From: Streptomyces aureus
GTDB taxonomy: Bacteria > Actinomycetota > Actinomycetes > Streptomycetales > Streptomycetaceae
Length of the DNA: 64,000 nt
Reading direction: 5' to 3'
Assembly: GCF_000725495.1 (NCBI RefSeq)
Contig: NZ_JNZD01000013.1
Coordinates: 310,001-374,000, forward strand
Numbering within the stretch: the first letter of the stretch is position 1; each line of letters starts with the position of its first letter. The position numbers and the translations under genes are program-made. Under the pieces are notes generated by a model. That model searched no databases. It saw nothing but the letters and a program-made list of their open reading frames with translations, and was not told the origin of the DNA. This document shows, piece by piece, positions 17,141 to 26,834 of this stretch.

Positions 17141-17371
17141 ATGGAATTCCCCAGGATCGTGGTGCACACACCGGGGCTGGACGGGTCGCGCCGGGTCACC
17201 GAGGGCGACCGGGTGCTCGGCATCGCGTACCACCTCGACGACGTGGTCGAGATCCTGCGCCAGGCGGACGTCGACCTCGACGCGATCGAGGTCGAGGAGA
17301 GCGACATCATCGAGTGGCAGGGCGGCGGCCCGGACGACTGGCCCGGCCTCTCCGAACACCCGGACCGCTGA
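17141..17371 (+). CDS. Small acidic conserved protein
   Basis: 76-residue protein starting MEFPRIVVHTPGLDGSRRV and ending GLSEHPDR. It is strongly acidic, with an EVEESDIIEWQGGG segment in the second half. No membrane segment or signal is seen, and I do not recognise a domain. The ATG at 17141 has GGAGG eight bases upstream, whereas the in-frame ATG at 17126 would place that GGAGG inside the gene. Its stop is the start of a 29-bp tandem repeat array, so copy-number changes there would not affect the protein. Confidence 0.65.
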   Translation: MEFPRIVVHTPGLDGSRRVTEGDRVLGIAYHLDDVVEILRQADVDLDAIEVEESDIIEWQGGGPDDWPGLSEHPDR

Positions 17372-17490
17372 ACGGACCCGAGCCGGGAACGAGCGACTGA
17401 ACGGACCCGAGCCGGGAACGAACCGCCGAACGGACCCGTGCCGGAAACGGGCAGCTGAACCGACCCGCGCCGAAACGGGCGGCAAACGGA
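17370..17490. repeat. 29-bp tandem repeat array, four copies
   Basis: Units start at 17370, 17399, 17428 and 17457, the last one base shorter, followed by a partial fifth. The core reads GAACGGACCCGAGCCGGGAA with variants; units 1 and 2 are almost identical and similarity decays downstream. The first unit overlaps the stop codon of the gene at 17141. The array lies in the roughly 285-nt gap before 17657, where nothing else is seen. Confidence 0.8.
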
Positions 17491-17656
17491 CTCCGTCCCT
17501 ACACAAGCGGGCGTAGAACGCGTACGGAACCCTCAAATCAACCTCTGAACACGGGCCCGGGGGCTTCACCTCCCGCCGGATGAGGCACATTCTCCTCACA
17601 CGGGGCCCGCCGGCACGGGGGCGGCGGGTCCCGAACGGGGGTACGGGGGTAGCACC

Positions 17657-18241
17657 ATGAGCGGGAGCGCGGCGGTCGGGCCTGGGCCTCAGACCGTCGC
17701 GCTGCTGCGTGGCGGGCCGCGGGCGGCCGTGAAGGTCGCCGTGCTCGCCCTGCATCTGCGGGGCAGCGTGGCCGCCGGCCCGACGGGCTCGATGCGGACC
17801 TCGGCCCCGTCCCCTGGCACCTCCTCCACGTCGGGAATCGCGCTGGAGAGGGCCGTCTACTCCTCGCTCCATCTCCCGTCCACGATGCCGGAGTTGATGG
17901 TGCGGCCGCGCGTACGGCGCGCACTGGCGGAGCTGCGGAGCGAGGCCGTGGCGGCCGGGCTGCTGCGCCGGCTGCCGCCGCGCCGGACCCGCGCCGCGCG
18001 GCGCCTCCTGCGGGACCTGCGCGCCTCGGCTCCCGCGCCCGCCGGACCGGAGGGGCTGTCCCCGGCGGAGATCCTGCTCGCGGTCGCGCTGTACGGCGAC
18101 ACCTCCCTGAAGGTGCTGGTGCCGCACTTCACCCGGAACGCGGGACTGGCGGGCCACGTACGACGGGAGCCCGGACCGGCCTGGGACCGCGGCGGAGGCG
18201 GCAGCGACTTCAGCGGATGCGCGGGCGGCTGGGGGGCCTGA
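17657..18241 (+). CDS. Conserved actinobacterial hypothetical protein
   Basis: 194-residue protein, MSGSAAVGPGPQTVALLRGGPRAAVKVAV. The pattern, a GGPR-x-AVKVAVLAL helix, a spacer, LERAVYSSLHLP, VRRALAELRSEAVAAGLL and a basic Arg-rich stretch, resembles the cytoplasmic part of TIGR04222-type actinobacterial proteins but without their membrane helices; this similarity is tentative. The C-terminus is Gly-rich. The gene converges on and overlaps the alpha/beta hydrolase by 32 bases at the 3' end. Confidence 0.55.
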   Translation: MSGSAAVGPGPQTVALLRGGPRAAVKVAVLALHLRGSVAAGPTGSMRTSAPSPGTSSTSGIALERAVYSSLHLPSTMPELMVRPRVRRALAELRSEAVAAGLLRRLPPRRTRAARRLLRDLRASAPAPAGPEGLSPAEILLAVALYGDTSLKVLVPHFTRNAGLAGHVRREPGPAWDRGGGGSDFSGCAGGWGA

Positions 18242-19118
18242 GCCGGCGGGCGGCGACCGCCCGCGGGTTCTCCAGGAACGGCAGGACGTGCCGGAGGAAG
18301 AGACCCGGGCGTTCGTTGTAGGGCTCGTGGGCCGTGGGCAGCCGGACGCTCAGCGTCCCCGCGGGGAGCTGCCGCCGGGCCCGTCGGCCGTCGAGGAACG
18401 CGGGCACGACGGGGTCGCGGCTGCCCCACAGGAGCAGGATCGGCAGGTCGAGGGCGGCGGGGTCCGCGAGACCGAAGTCCGGGTCGGCGAGCCCGCGCCA
18501 GAGCGCGCAGTGCACCGCGAGCCTCGTCTCGTCGTGCGGCAGGGCGCGCACCCGGGCGTACGTCTCCCGCGCGCTCGGTGTGCCGAGGCGCCCGAGGTAG
18601 GCGCGGGCCAGCGGCACGACGAGCCGGCGGGCCCTGGCCGGGCGGCCCATCACCTCCCGGCAGAACCAGCGGGTGAGCGCGGTCTGCCGGGTGAAGCCGG
18701 CCGGGTCGACCAGGACGAGCGAGGTGACCGAGGCGGCACGGGGGCCCTCCGCGAGCCGGCAGGCGACATAGCCGCCGACGCTGTTGCCGAGGACGGCGAC
18801 CTCCCGTACGCCGTGCTCCTCGGCGAGCGCGTCGAGGACCCGCTCGGCCACCTCCACCAGCCCTTCGGGACTGACCCTCCCGGGTTCCGGGGCGGTCGAG
18901 CCGCCGTATCCGGGCCAGTCGACCACGAAGGTGCGGTACCGGTCGGCGAGCGCGGGCAGCACGGCGTCGAAGTCACGGCCGTCCCCGGGGTTGGCGTGCA
19001 GGAGCAGCAGGGCGGGCGCGCCGGACGGGCCCGGGGCTCCTTCCCGCCGGGCGCCGGCGAAGGGGGACAGACAGCGTACGGCGATGTCGCCGAGGTGGGT
19101 GGGGACGGTCATCCGCAT
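18210..19118 (-). CDS. Alpha/beta hydrolase
   Basis: 302-residue cytoplasmic serine hydrolase. The oxyanion segment LLLLHANPGDGRDFD follows the first strands; VDWPGYGGST matches the lid-side loop; the nucleophile elbow is VLGNSVGGYVA; the acid is in LLWGSRDPVVP and the histidine in PTAHEPYNERP. Substrate cannot be told; the fold is typical of C-C hydrolases or esterases. The ATG at 19118 (MRMTVP) is used; the second Met two codons on is possible. It lies 97 nt downstream of gcl on the same strand but behind a 13-bp hairpin. Its C-terminus (RRLRPPSRPRIR) overlaps the convergent neighbour. Confidence 0.8.
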   Translation of the reverse strand: MRMTVPTHLGDIAVRCLSPFAGARREGAPGPSGAPALLLLHANPGDGRDFDAVLPALADRYRTFVVDWPGYGGSTAPEPGRVSPEGLVEVAERVLDALAEEHGVREVAVLGNSVGGYVACRLAEGPRAASVTSLVLVDPAGFTRQTALTRWFCREVMGRPARARRLVVPLARAYLGRLGTPSARETYARVRALPHDETRLAVHCALWRGLADPDFGLADPAALDLPILLLWGSRDPVVPAFLDGRRARRQLPAGTLSVRLPTAHEPYNERPGLFLRHVLPFLENPRAVAARRLRPPSRPRIR

Positions 19119-19160
19119 GGGGCGAGCATGCCGGACGGGCCCGCTCCTGGGAACAACGCG

Positions 19161-19196
19161 CCCGGCCGGCCCGCCTCTTGGGACGGGCCGGCCGGG
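19161..19196. terminator. Hairpin terminator of gcl
   Basis: CCCGGCCGGCCCG (19161-19173) pairs perfectly with 19184-19196 across a 10-nt loop, just after the gcl stop. There is no T-run. It separates gcl from the hydrolase gene downstream. Confidence 0.7.
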
Positions 19197-19215
19197 GCGG
19201 GAGCGAGCGCGCGCG

Positions 19216-21000
<1,785 letters not shown>

Positions 21001-21061
21001 GGAGTACTCCTGCTTCGGCTGTCGGATCCGCACTCCCGTCGCGCCCCGCGGAGAGTCGGAA

Positions 21062-21076
21062 TTCCGTATCACGGAA
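21062..21076. promoter_or_regulatory. Proximal operator at the gcl promoter
   Basis: TTCCGTATCACGGAA, a 15-bp palindrome that matches the proximal hyi site pattern. It overlaps a further perfect palindrome, CGGAATTCCG (21057-21066). It lies about 62 nt before the gcl ATG. Confidence 0.7.
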
Positions 21077-21082
21077 ACTAAC

Positions 21083-21097
21083 TTCTGCTATCTGGAA
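21083..21097. promoter_or_regulatory. Distal operator at the gcl promoter
   Basis: TTCTGCTATCTGGAA on the plus strand (TTCCAGATAGCAGAA in the gcl direction). Its centre is 21 bp from the neighbouring site, as at hyi. It begins two bases after the -10 box and covers the predicted transcription start. Confidence 0.65.
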
Positions 21098-21099
21098 GC

Positions 21100-21128
21100 A
21101 ATGTAGGGGGCGGGCCAGGGGGCGTCAA
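21100..21128 (-). promoter_or_regulatory. Predicted gcl promoter
   Basis: On the minus strand there is TTGACG (21128-21123), a 17-nt spacer and TACATT (21105-21100). This is a good housekeeping match. Start is expected near 21093, inside the distal palindrome. Confidence 0.65.
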
Positions 21129-21200
21129 GGGAACGCGGTGCGCCCGGCGGCCCCTGCGGGTCGGGGCGTTTCGCTGCCGGGCGCGTCCGGCAGGAGGACG

Positions 21201-22379
21201 ATGGACGCGCTGACCCGACGTGAGTTTCTGGAGTGGGCCATGGCCGAGAGCGTGCCGGTGCGGTGTCCGGCCTGCCGTCGCGAGCATCTGTACGCGGCTC
21301 CGTCCTACCCCTGCGTGTGCGGATCGCCGGTGACGGCCCCGCTCGACCCGCTCGCGGAGCCGACCCCGGTCACCCGCCGCGCCTGGGACGACGAGTGGAC
21401 GGCGGTCCGCTGCGGCGCCTGCGGCCGCGCGACCCAGTGGCCCCACCCGGAACTGGGCTGCCCGTGCGGCGCGATGCTCCGCATCCCCTTGCGGACGACC
21501 CCGGAGGACCGGACACCCGCTCCTCGGACCGACGCCACGGCCCCCGGGCCGGGTGCCATCCCCCAGGGCGGCCATCCGGCCTCAGCACCCGACACCCGGG
21601 ACGACGGCGACCGCACAGGAGCCCTGGACCGGGAGGACGACACCCGCCGAGACGACACCATCGGCGCGGACCCCATGGCCGAACACCGCTGCCCGCAGGC
21701 CGACTTGGACTCCACCGCCACCGCTCCCGGCGCCCGCGCGGCGGAGCCGGACCCGGCGGGGGACGGCGGCCGGCGCGGGGCCCGGGAAGCCGAAGAGGGC
21801 GCGGCCCGGGACGGGCACGCGGCCGCCGACCCGGATGGCGAGGACCGCGCCCCGGACGACCGGGCGACCGCGGCCGACGCACCCCGGGACGGGCAGGGAA
21901 ATGCCGGAGCAGGGCACCCCGACCCGGAGGTCGTCGACGGGCCGGGGGCGGGAAGCGGGCAGGGCGAGGGAAGCGGGCCGGGCGAGGGAAAGGGGCGGAG
22001 GAGTGTGTTCCGGCCCGTCGCCATCCGGACCGCGAGGGACGCCGTCACCGCCGCCGCGCTGTACCTGGGCTGGCTCGGCTATCGCGACATCCGGCGCGCG
22101 GACCAGCGGCCCACGACCGGGATCGGGCTCGCCGCGCGCGGCATCCTGGCCCAGGTGGACCCCACCGTCAGGCCCGCCTCGCTGCGCGACGTGGAGTGTC
22201 TGTGGCTGACCGCCATGACGGAGTCCTCGGACTGCGTCTTCTTCTCCCTGGCCGGCTACGCCGAGGACGCCCGCGCCCGCGCCGACTCCCTCGGCGTCCC
22301 CCTCTTCGTCCTGGACCTGACGGGCACGCCGCAGCCGGTGAACAGCCCGGCCGACGAACTCATCGCCGTCACGGACTGA
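21201..22379 (+). CDS. Protein with two zinc ribbons and a degenerate Mrr-like nuclease fold
   Basis: 392-residue protein. Two zinc ribbons lie at the N-terminus: CPAC...CVCG (about residues 23-40) and CGAC...CPCG (about 72-92). A low-complexity Asp/Gly/Ala/Arg linker of some 170 residues follows. The C-terminal 100 residues (AALYLGWLGYRDIRRAD ... VFFSLAGYAEDARARADSLGVPLFVLDLTG) follow the Mrr/restriction-endonuclease-like pattern, but the usual GxD reads GIGL and the QxK reads QVD, so catalytic residues appear lost. The start is taken at ATG 21201 (AGGAGG three bases upstream); ATG 21240, with GGAG six bases upstream, is equally possible. Role unknown; DNA binding or sensing is plausible. 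Confidence 0.65.
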   Translation: MDALTRREFLEWAMAESVPVRCPACRREHLYAAPSYPCVCGSPVTAPLDPLAEPTPVTRRAWDDEWTAVRCGACGRATQWPHPELGCPCGAMLRIPLRTTPEDRTPAPRTDATAPGPGAIPQGGHPASAPDTRDDGDRTGALDREDDTRRDDTIGADPMAEHRCPQADLDSTATAPGARAAEPDPAGDGGRRGAREAEEGAARDGHAAADPDGEDRAPDDRATAADAPRDGQGNAGAGHPDPEVVDGPGAGSGQGEGSGPGEGKGRRSVFRPVAIRTARDAVTAAALYLGWLGYRDIRRADQRPTTGIGLAARGILAQVDPTVRPASLRDVECLWLTAMTESSDCVFFSLAGYAEDARARADSLGVPLFVLDLTGTPQPVNSPADELIAVTD

Positions 22380-22439
22380 CCACCGGCCGCGGGCACGCGC
22401 ACGCCGGGCGACCCCTCCAAGGACGGGCGCGCCGGCCGC

Positions 22440-24047
22440 CTACTCCGCGTACGTCTCCCGCAGTTCGATCTTCCGCACCTTGCCCGAGACCGTCATCGGG
22501 AAGGTCTCCAGGATGCGCAGCCGGCTCGGGATCTTGTAGTGCGCCAGCCTGCCGTCGCAGAACGCGCGCAGCTCGTCCAGGGTGAGGGGGTCGGCCGGGT
22601 CGCGCGGGATGACACAGGCGAGCACCTCCTCGCCGTAGCGCTCGTGCGGAACGCCGACCACCTGGACGTCGGCGATCTTCGGATGGGCGTAGAGGAACTC
22701 CTCGATCTCGCGCGGATAGATGTTCTCGCCGCCCCGGATGATCATGTCCTTGATGCGGCCGACGATCTCGACGTAGCCGTCCTCGCGCATGACCGCGAGG
22801 TCCCCCGTGTGCATCCAGCGCCCCGCGTCGACGGCCTCGGCGGTCTTGTCGGGCTCGTTCCAGTAGCCGAGCATCACGCTGTAGCCGCGGGTGCACAGCT
22901 CCCCCGCGCTGCCGCGCGGCAGGGTCACCCCGTCCACCGGGTCGACGACCTTGACCTCCAGGTGCGGCAGGACCCGGCCCACCGTGCCGGTGCGGTGTTC
23001 GAGGTCGTCGTCGCGGCGGGTCTGGAGCGAGACGGGCGAGGTCTCCGTCATGCCGTAACAGATGGAGACCTCCTCCATGTGCATCTCGGCGACGACCCGT
23101 TTCATCACCTCGACCGGGCAGGGCGAGCCCGCCATGATGCCGGTGCGCAGGGTGGACAGGTCGTACGTCGCGAAGTCGGGGAGGTTCAGCTCCGCGATGA
23201 ACATGGTGGGCACGCCGTACAGCGAGGTGCACCGCTCCTGCTGCACGGCCACGAGCGTCGCCGCCGGGTCGAACGACGGGGCCGGGATCACCATGCACGC
23301 GCCGTGCGAGGTGGCGGCCAGGTTCCCCATCACCATGCCGAAGCAGTGGTAGAAGGGCACGGGGATGCAGACCCGGTCCTGTTCGGAGTAGGCGATCAAC
23401 TCGCCCACGAAATAGCCGTTGTTGAGGATGTTGTGGTGGGAGAGGGTCGCTCCCTTCGGGAACCCGGTCGTGCCGGATGTGTACTGGATGTTGATCGGGT
23501 CGTCGCAGGACAACTCGGCCTCGCGCGCCCGCAGTTCTCCGTCCAGGTCCGGAGTTCCCCGACGGACCAGTGCCTCCCAGCCGGGATCCCCGATGTAGAC
23601 GGTCTCCCTCAACTCGGGGCACCTGCCCCGCACTTCCTCGACCATCGCCCGGTAGTCGCTGCTCTTGTGGCTCAGCGACGCGAACAGCATCGAGATCCCG
23701 GCCTGGTTGAGGACGTACTCGACCTCGTGGGTGCGGTAGGCCGGGTTGATGTTCACCATGACCGCGCCGATCCGGGCGGTGGCGTACTGGACGAGCACCC
23801 ACTCGGGGCAGTTGACCGCCCAGATGCCCACCCGGTCGCCCTTGGCTACGCCGGAGGCGAGCAGCGCGCGGGCCAGCTCGTCGACGTCCGCGCCGAACCG
23901 CGCGTACGTCCAGCGCCGCCCCGAGGGCACGTCGACCAGCGCCTCCCGCTCCGGCCAGGCGGCGACGGCCCGGTCCAGGTTCGCGCCGATGGTGTCGCCG
24001 AGCAGCGACGTGCCGCCCGTGCCGTGTGCGTACGACGGTTCGCTCAC
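22440..24047 (-). CDS. Acyl-CoA synthetase (AMP-forming), FadD-like
   Basis: 535-residue adenylate-forming enzyme that activates a carboxylic acid with ATP and CoA. Motifs in order: P-loop-like YTSGTTGFPKGATLSH (about residue 190), YGMTETSP (about 335), the HTGDLA acid (about 410), GRIKDMIIRGGENIYPREIE hinge and the C-terminal Lys in VSGKVRKIEL. Length and motifs match medium/long-chain fatty acyl-CoA ligases, and the absence of a carrier domain argues against an NRPS role. The GTG start overlaps the stop of the upstream synthetase by four bases (GTGA), so the two are coupled. The likely regulator is the divergent GAF-LuxR gene at 25826. Confidence 0.88.
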   Translation of the reverse strand: MSEPSYAHGTGGTSLLGDTIGANLDRAVAAWPEREALVDVPSGRRWTYARFGADVDELARALLASGVAKGDRVGIWAVNCPEWVLVQYATARIGAVMVNINPAYRTHEVEYVLNQAGISMLFASLSHKSSDYRAMVEEVRGRCPELRETVYIGDPGWEALVRRGTPDLDGELRAREAELSCDDPINIQYTSGTTGFPKGATLSHHNILNNGYFVGELIAYSEQDRVCIPVPFYHCFGMVMGNLAATSHGACMVIPAPSFDPAATLVAVQQERCTSLYGVPTMFIAELNLPDFATYDLSTLRTGIMAGSPCPVEVMKRVVAEMHMEEVSICYGMTETSPVSLQTRRDDDLEHRTGTVGRVLPHLEVKVVDPVDGVTLPRGSAGELCTRGYSVMLGYWNEPDKTAEAVDAGRWMHTGDLAVMREDGYVEIVGRIKDMIIRGGENIYPREIEEFLYAHPKIADVQVVGVPHERYGEEVLACVIPRDPADPLTLDELRAFCDGRLAHYKIPSRLRILETFPMTVSGKVRKIELRETYAE

Positions 24048-25723
24048 CGGAAGTCCTCCTCGCGGTACTCGGCGTCCGAGCCGGCGGCCGTGGCCTCGCG
24101 CAGCTCGATCCGGCGGATCTTGCCGGAGACGGTCTTGGGCAGCTCGCCGAACTCCAGGCGGCGGATGCGCTTGTACGGGGAGAGCACCGTGCGCGCGTGC
24201 TCGAAGAGGAGCTTGGCGGTGTCGGGGCCCGGTTCGTACCCGGCGGCGAGGACGACGTACGCCTTCGGGACGGCGAGGCGCAGGGCGTCGGGGGCCGGGA
24301 CCACGGCGGCCTCGGCGACGGCCTCGTGCTCCAGGAGCGCGCTCTCCAGCTCGAAGGGCGAGATCTTGTAGTCGGACGCCTTGAAGACGTCATCGGCGCG
24401 GCCGACGTAGGTGATGTAGCCGTCGGCGTCGCGCGAGCCGATGTCGCCGGTGCGGTAGTAGCCGCCCGCCATCGCCTCGGCCGTGCGGTCGGGGTCGCCG
24501 TGGTAGCCGGTCATCAGGCCCACCGGGCGTTCCGACAGGTCGAGGCAGATCTCGCCCTCCGTGGCGCCGGGCGCGCCCGTGACCGGGTCGAGCAGTTCGA
24601 CGCGGAAGCCGGGGCTGGGGCGGCCCATGGAGCCGGTCTTGAGCCGCTGGCCGGGGCTGTTGGACACCTGGACGGCGGTCTCGGTCTGCCCGAAGCCGTC
24701 CCGGATGGTGACGCCCCAGGCGCGCCTGACCTGCTCGATGACCTCGGGGTTCAGCGGCTCGCCCGCGGCGACGACCTCGCGCGGCGGGGTCCGCAGCTGT
24801 CCCAGGTCGGCCTGGATGAGCATGCGCCACACGGTGGGCGGGGCGCAGAAGGTGGTGACCCCGGCCCGGTCCATCTCCGCCATCAGCCGGCCCGCGTCGA
24901 AGCGCGTGTAGTTGTACAGGAAGACGGTCGCCTCCGCGTTCCACGGGGCGAAGAGGTTCGACCAGGCGTGCTTGGCCCAGCCGGGTGAGGAGATGTTCAG
25001 ATGGACGTCCCCGGGCTTCAGGCCGATCCAGTACATCGTGGCCAGGTGCCCGATCGGGTACGAGACGTGGGTGTGCTCCACCAGCTTGGGGCGGGCGGTG
25101 GTGCCCGAGGTGAAGTAGAGCATCAGGGGGTCGTCGGCGTGGGTGGGTCCGTCGGGCTCGAAGGCGGCGTCGGCGCCGGCCGTCTCCTCGTAGGCGTGCC
25201 AGCCGGGGCGGGTGCCGCCGACGGCGATCCGGGTGTAGTCCCCCGGCACCGCGTCGAACTTCCCGGCGTCCTCGGCCCGCACCACGACGTGCCGCACCCG
25301 GCCGCGCTCGACCCGGTCTTCCAGGTCGGCGGGGCCCAGCAGCGGGGTGGCCGGGATGACGACGGCGCGCAGTTTCATCGCGGCCAGCGCCGTCTCCCAC
25401 AGCTCGGTCTGGTTGCCGAGCATGACGAGGACGCGGTCCTCGGCGCCCACGCCCCGCTCGCGCAGCCAGTTGGCCACCCGGTTCGACCGCTCGGACATCT
25501 CGGCGAAGGAGACCTCGACACGTCCGCCGTCCTCCTCCACGATGTGCAGGGCGGTGCGGTCGTTGTCGCGCGCGATGACGTCGAACCAGTCGAGGGCCCA
25601 GTTGAAGTGTTCCGGGCGGGGCCAGCGGAAGCCCTCGTAGGCCCCGGCATAGTCCGCACGGTGCTCCAGCAGGAAGTCCCGTGCGGCACGGAACGCGTCC
25701 GCCCTGCCCGTCGTCGCCGTCAT
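24044..25723 (-). CDS. Acyl-CoA synthetase (AMP-forming), MACS-like
   Basis: 559-residue adenylate-forming ligase of the medium-chain acyl-CoA/benzoate type: N-terminal FRWPRPEHFNWALDWFD, the P-loop YFTSGTTARPKLVEHTH (about residue 205), GFGQTETAV, YYRTGDIG, GRADDVFKASDYKISPFELE and VSGKIRRIELRE with the catalytic Lys. A second AMP ligase follows with a 4-base overlap. The two proteins are only distantly alike, so they probably handle different chain lengths or acids. A divergent regulator gene starts 102 nt away across a shared promoter region containing a 7-bp hairpin. Confidence 0.88.
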   Translation of the reverse strand: MTATTGRADAFRAARDFLLEHRADYAGAYEGFRWPRPEHFNWALDWFDVIARDNDRTALHIVEEDGGRVEVSFAEMSERSNRVANWLRERGVGAEDRVLVMLGNQTELWETALAAMKLRAVVIPATPLLGPADLEDRVERGRVRHVVVRAEDAGKFDAVPGDYTRIAVGGTRPGWHAYEETAGADAAFEPDGPTHADDPLMLYFTSGTTARPKLVEHTHVSYPIGHLATMYWIGLKPGDVHLNISSPGWAKHAWSNLFAPWNAEATVFLYNYTRFDAGRLMAEMDRAGVTTFCAPPTVWRMLIQADLGQLRTPPREVVAAGEPLNPEVIEQVRRAWGVTIRDGFGQTETAVQVSNSPGQRLKTGSMGRPSPGFRVELLDPVTGAPGATEGEICLDLSERPVGLMTGYHGDPDRTAEAMAGGYYRTGDIGSRDADGYITYVGRADDVFKASDYKISPFELESALLEHEAVAEAAVVPAPDALRLAVPKAYVVLAAGYEPGPDTAKLLFEHARTVLSPYKRIRRLEFGELPKTVSGKIRRIELREATAAGSDAEYREEDFR

Positions 25724-25783
25724 GTGTCCTCCTCGTTGCCGGACCGCCGCCTACCATCGTGTATTCCGTGATGCAGGTCTCAC

Positions 25784-25802
25784 CACCCCCGAACGGGGGG
25801 TG
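25784..25802. promoter_or_regulatory. Inverted repeat between the divergent synthetase and regulator genes
   Basis: CACCCCC (25784-25790) and GGGGGTG (25796-25802) around GAACG. It lies in the 102-nt region shared by the acyl-CoA synthetase operon and the GAF-LuxR gene and could be the regulator's binding site. This is inferred from symmetry and position only. Confidence 0.35.
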
Positions 25803-25825
25803 CGCCGCGACGAAGGGGAGAGCAG

Positions 25826-26677
25826 GTGGCAGCAGACACGGCCGAGTCGGTGGAGGTGCGCGCCGCGCTGGTACGGCTGCGGCGTGCCACCGGGCTGCCG
25901 GTGGCCTTCGGCGGGCTGGTCGACCCCGGCGCCCGGCTGGTGCGCATCAGCGAGCTGAGCGGGACGGCGACGCCCGCGCTGCGCTCTCTCGCGGTCTCCT
26001 CCGGCAACGGTCTGGGCGGCAAGGCGGTGGCCCTCGCCCGGCCCTGCGCGGTCAGCGACTACCCGGCCTCGCGGCAGATCAGCCACGAGTACGACGTGGC
26101 GGTGGCGACGGAGGGGCTGTGTTCCGTGCTCGCGGTGCCCGTCGTCGTACGGCGCCGGGTGCGCGGTGTGCTGTACGGAGCCCTGCGGACGGCCCGGCCG
26201 CTGGGCGACCGGGCGCTGGGCGAGGCCGTCGCGGCGGCCCGGGACGTGGAGCAGGCGCTGGTCGTCCGGGACGCGGCCCACGAGGCGCTCGGCGTCGTGC
26301 GCGAGGCCGGTCCTGCGGCGGGCGCCCGGGCGGACGGGGCCTGGGAGGAGGTGCGTGAGGCGCACGGGACGCTGCGCGCGCTGGCGCCGCGGATCGCCGA
26401 TCCGGGTCTGCGGGCCGAACTGCTCTCCGTGTGCGGCCGGCTGGCCGGCGCGGTGGCTCCGTCGGCGGGTGCGGCGCACGAGGTGGGACTGTCACCGCGC
26501 GAGGTGGACGTCCTCGCCTGCGTCGCGGCCGGGGCGACGAACGCGGCCGCCGCCGAGCGGCTCGGGCTGCGTCCGGAGACCGTGAAGGGGTATCTGCGTT
26601 CGGCGATGCGCCGGCTCGGGGCGCACACCCGTCTGGAGGCCGTCGTCGCGGCGCGCAGAGCCGGGGTGCTGCCTTAG
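25826..26677 (+). CDS. GAF-domain LuxR-family transcriptional regulator
   Basis: 283-residue regulator. Residues about 15-150 form a GAF sensor domain (TGLPVAFGGLVDP ... GLGGKAVALARPCAVSDYPAS ... SVLAVPVVVRRRVRGVLYGA). A linker follows, then a C-terminal LuxR HTH (VGLSPREVDVLACVAAGATNAAAAERL, then VKGYLRSAMRRLGAHTR). GTG at 25826 has GGGGAG upstream. It is divergent from two acyl-CoA synthetase genes, a common actinobacterial arrangement, and is most simply their regulator with a small-molecule ligand bound by the GAF domain. No two-component receiver is present. Confidence 0.85.
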   Translation: MAADTAESVEVRAALVRLRRATGLPVAFGGLVDPGARLVRISELSGTATPALRSLAVSSGNGLGGKAVALARPCAVSDYPASRQISHEYDVAVATEGLCSVLAVPVVVRRRVRGVLYGALRTARPLGDRALGEAVAAARDVEQALVVRDAAHEALGVVREAGPAAGARADGAWEEVREAHGTLRALAPRIADPGLRAELLSVCGRLAGAVAPSAGAAHEVGLSPREVDVLACVAAGATNAAAAERLGLRPETVKGYLRSAMRRLGAHTRLEAVVAARRAGVLP

Positions 26678-26731
26678 CGCACCGACCGCGGCGGCACCCT
26701 TCATTCAATCGTCCCGACCGTGAAATGACAT

Positions 26732-26742
26732 ATGCCAGGCAT
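26732..26742. promoter_or_regulatory. Perfect 11-bp palindrome upstream of the LAL regulator
   Basis: ATGCCAGGCAT lies in an AT-richer stretch about 100 nt before the LAL regulator start and about 50 nt before a -10-like TAATAT at 26794-26799. It could be an autoregulatory operator; only its symmetry supports this. Confidence 0.3.
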
Positions 26743-26834
26743 CTGTTATTTCCCTCACCACCCGGACTGTCCGAAATTCAAAGAGACCTTGCCTAATATT
26801 GGCCAGGACACGACACACGAGGGGAGCGGTGACC

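Noticed and set aside
17370-17490. A CRISPR array at the 29-bp repeats
   Set aside because: The repeats are directly adjacent without spacers, decay in similarity and have no cas genes nearby.
26799-26834. TTG and GTG starts giving a longer LAL regulator
   Set aside because: The TTG at 26799 overlaps the putative -10 TAATAT and has no Shine-Dalgarno; GTG 26829 is only two bases from GGGGAG, while 26835 is eight bases away.
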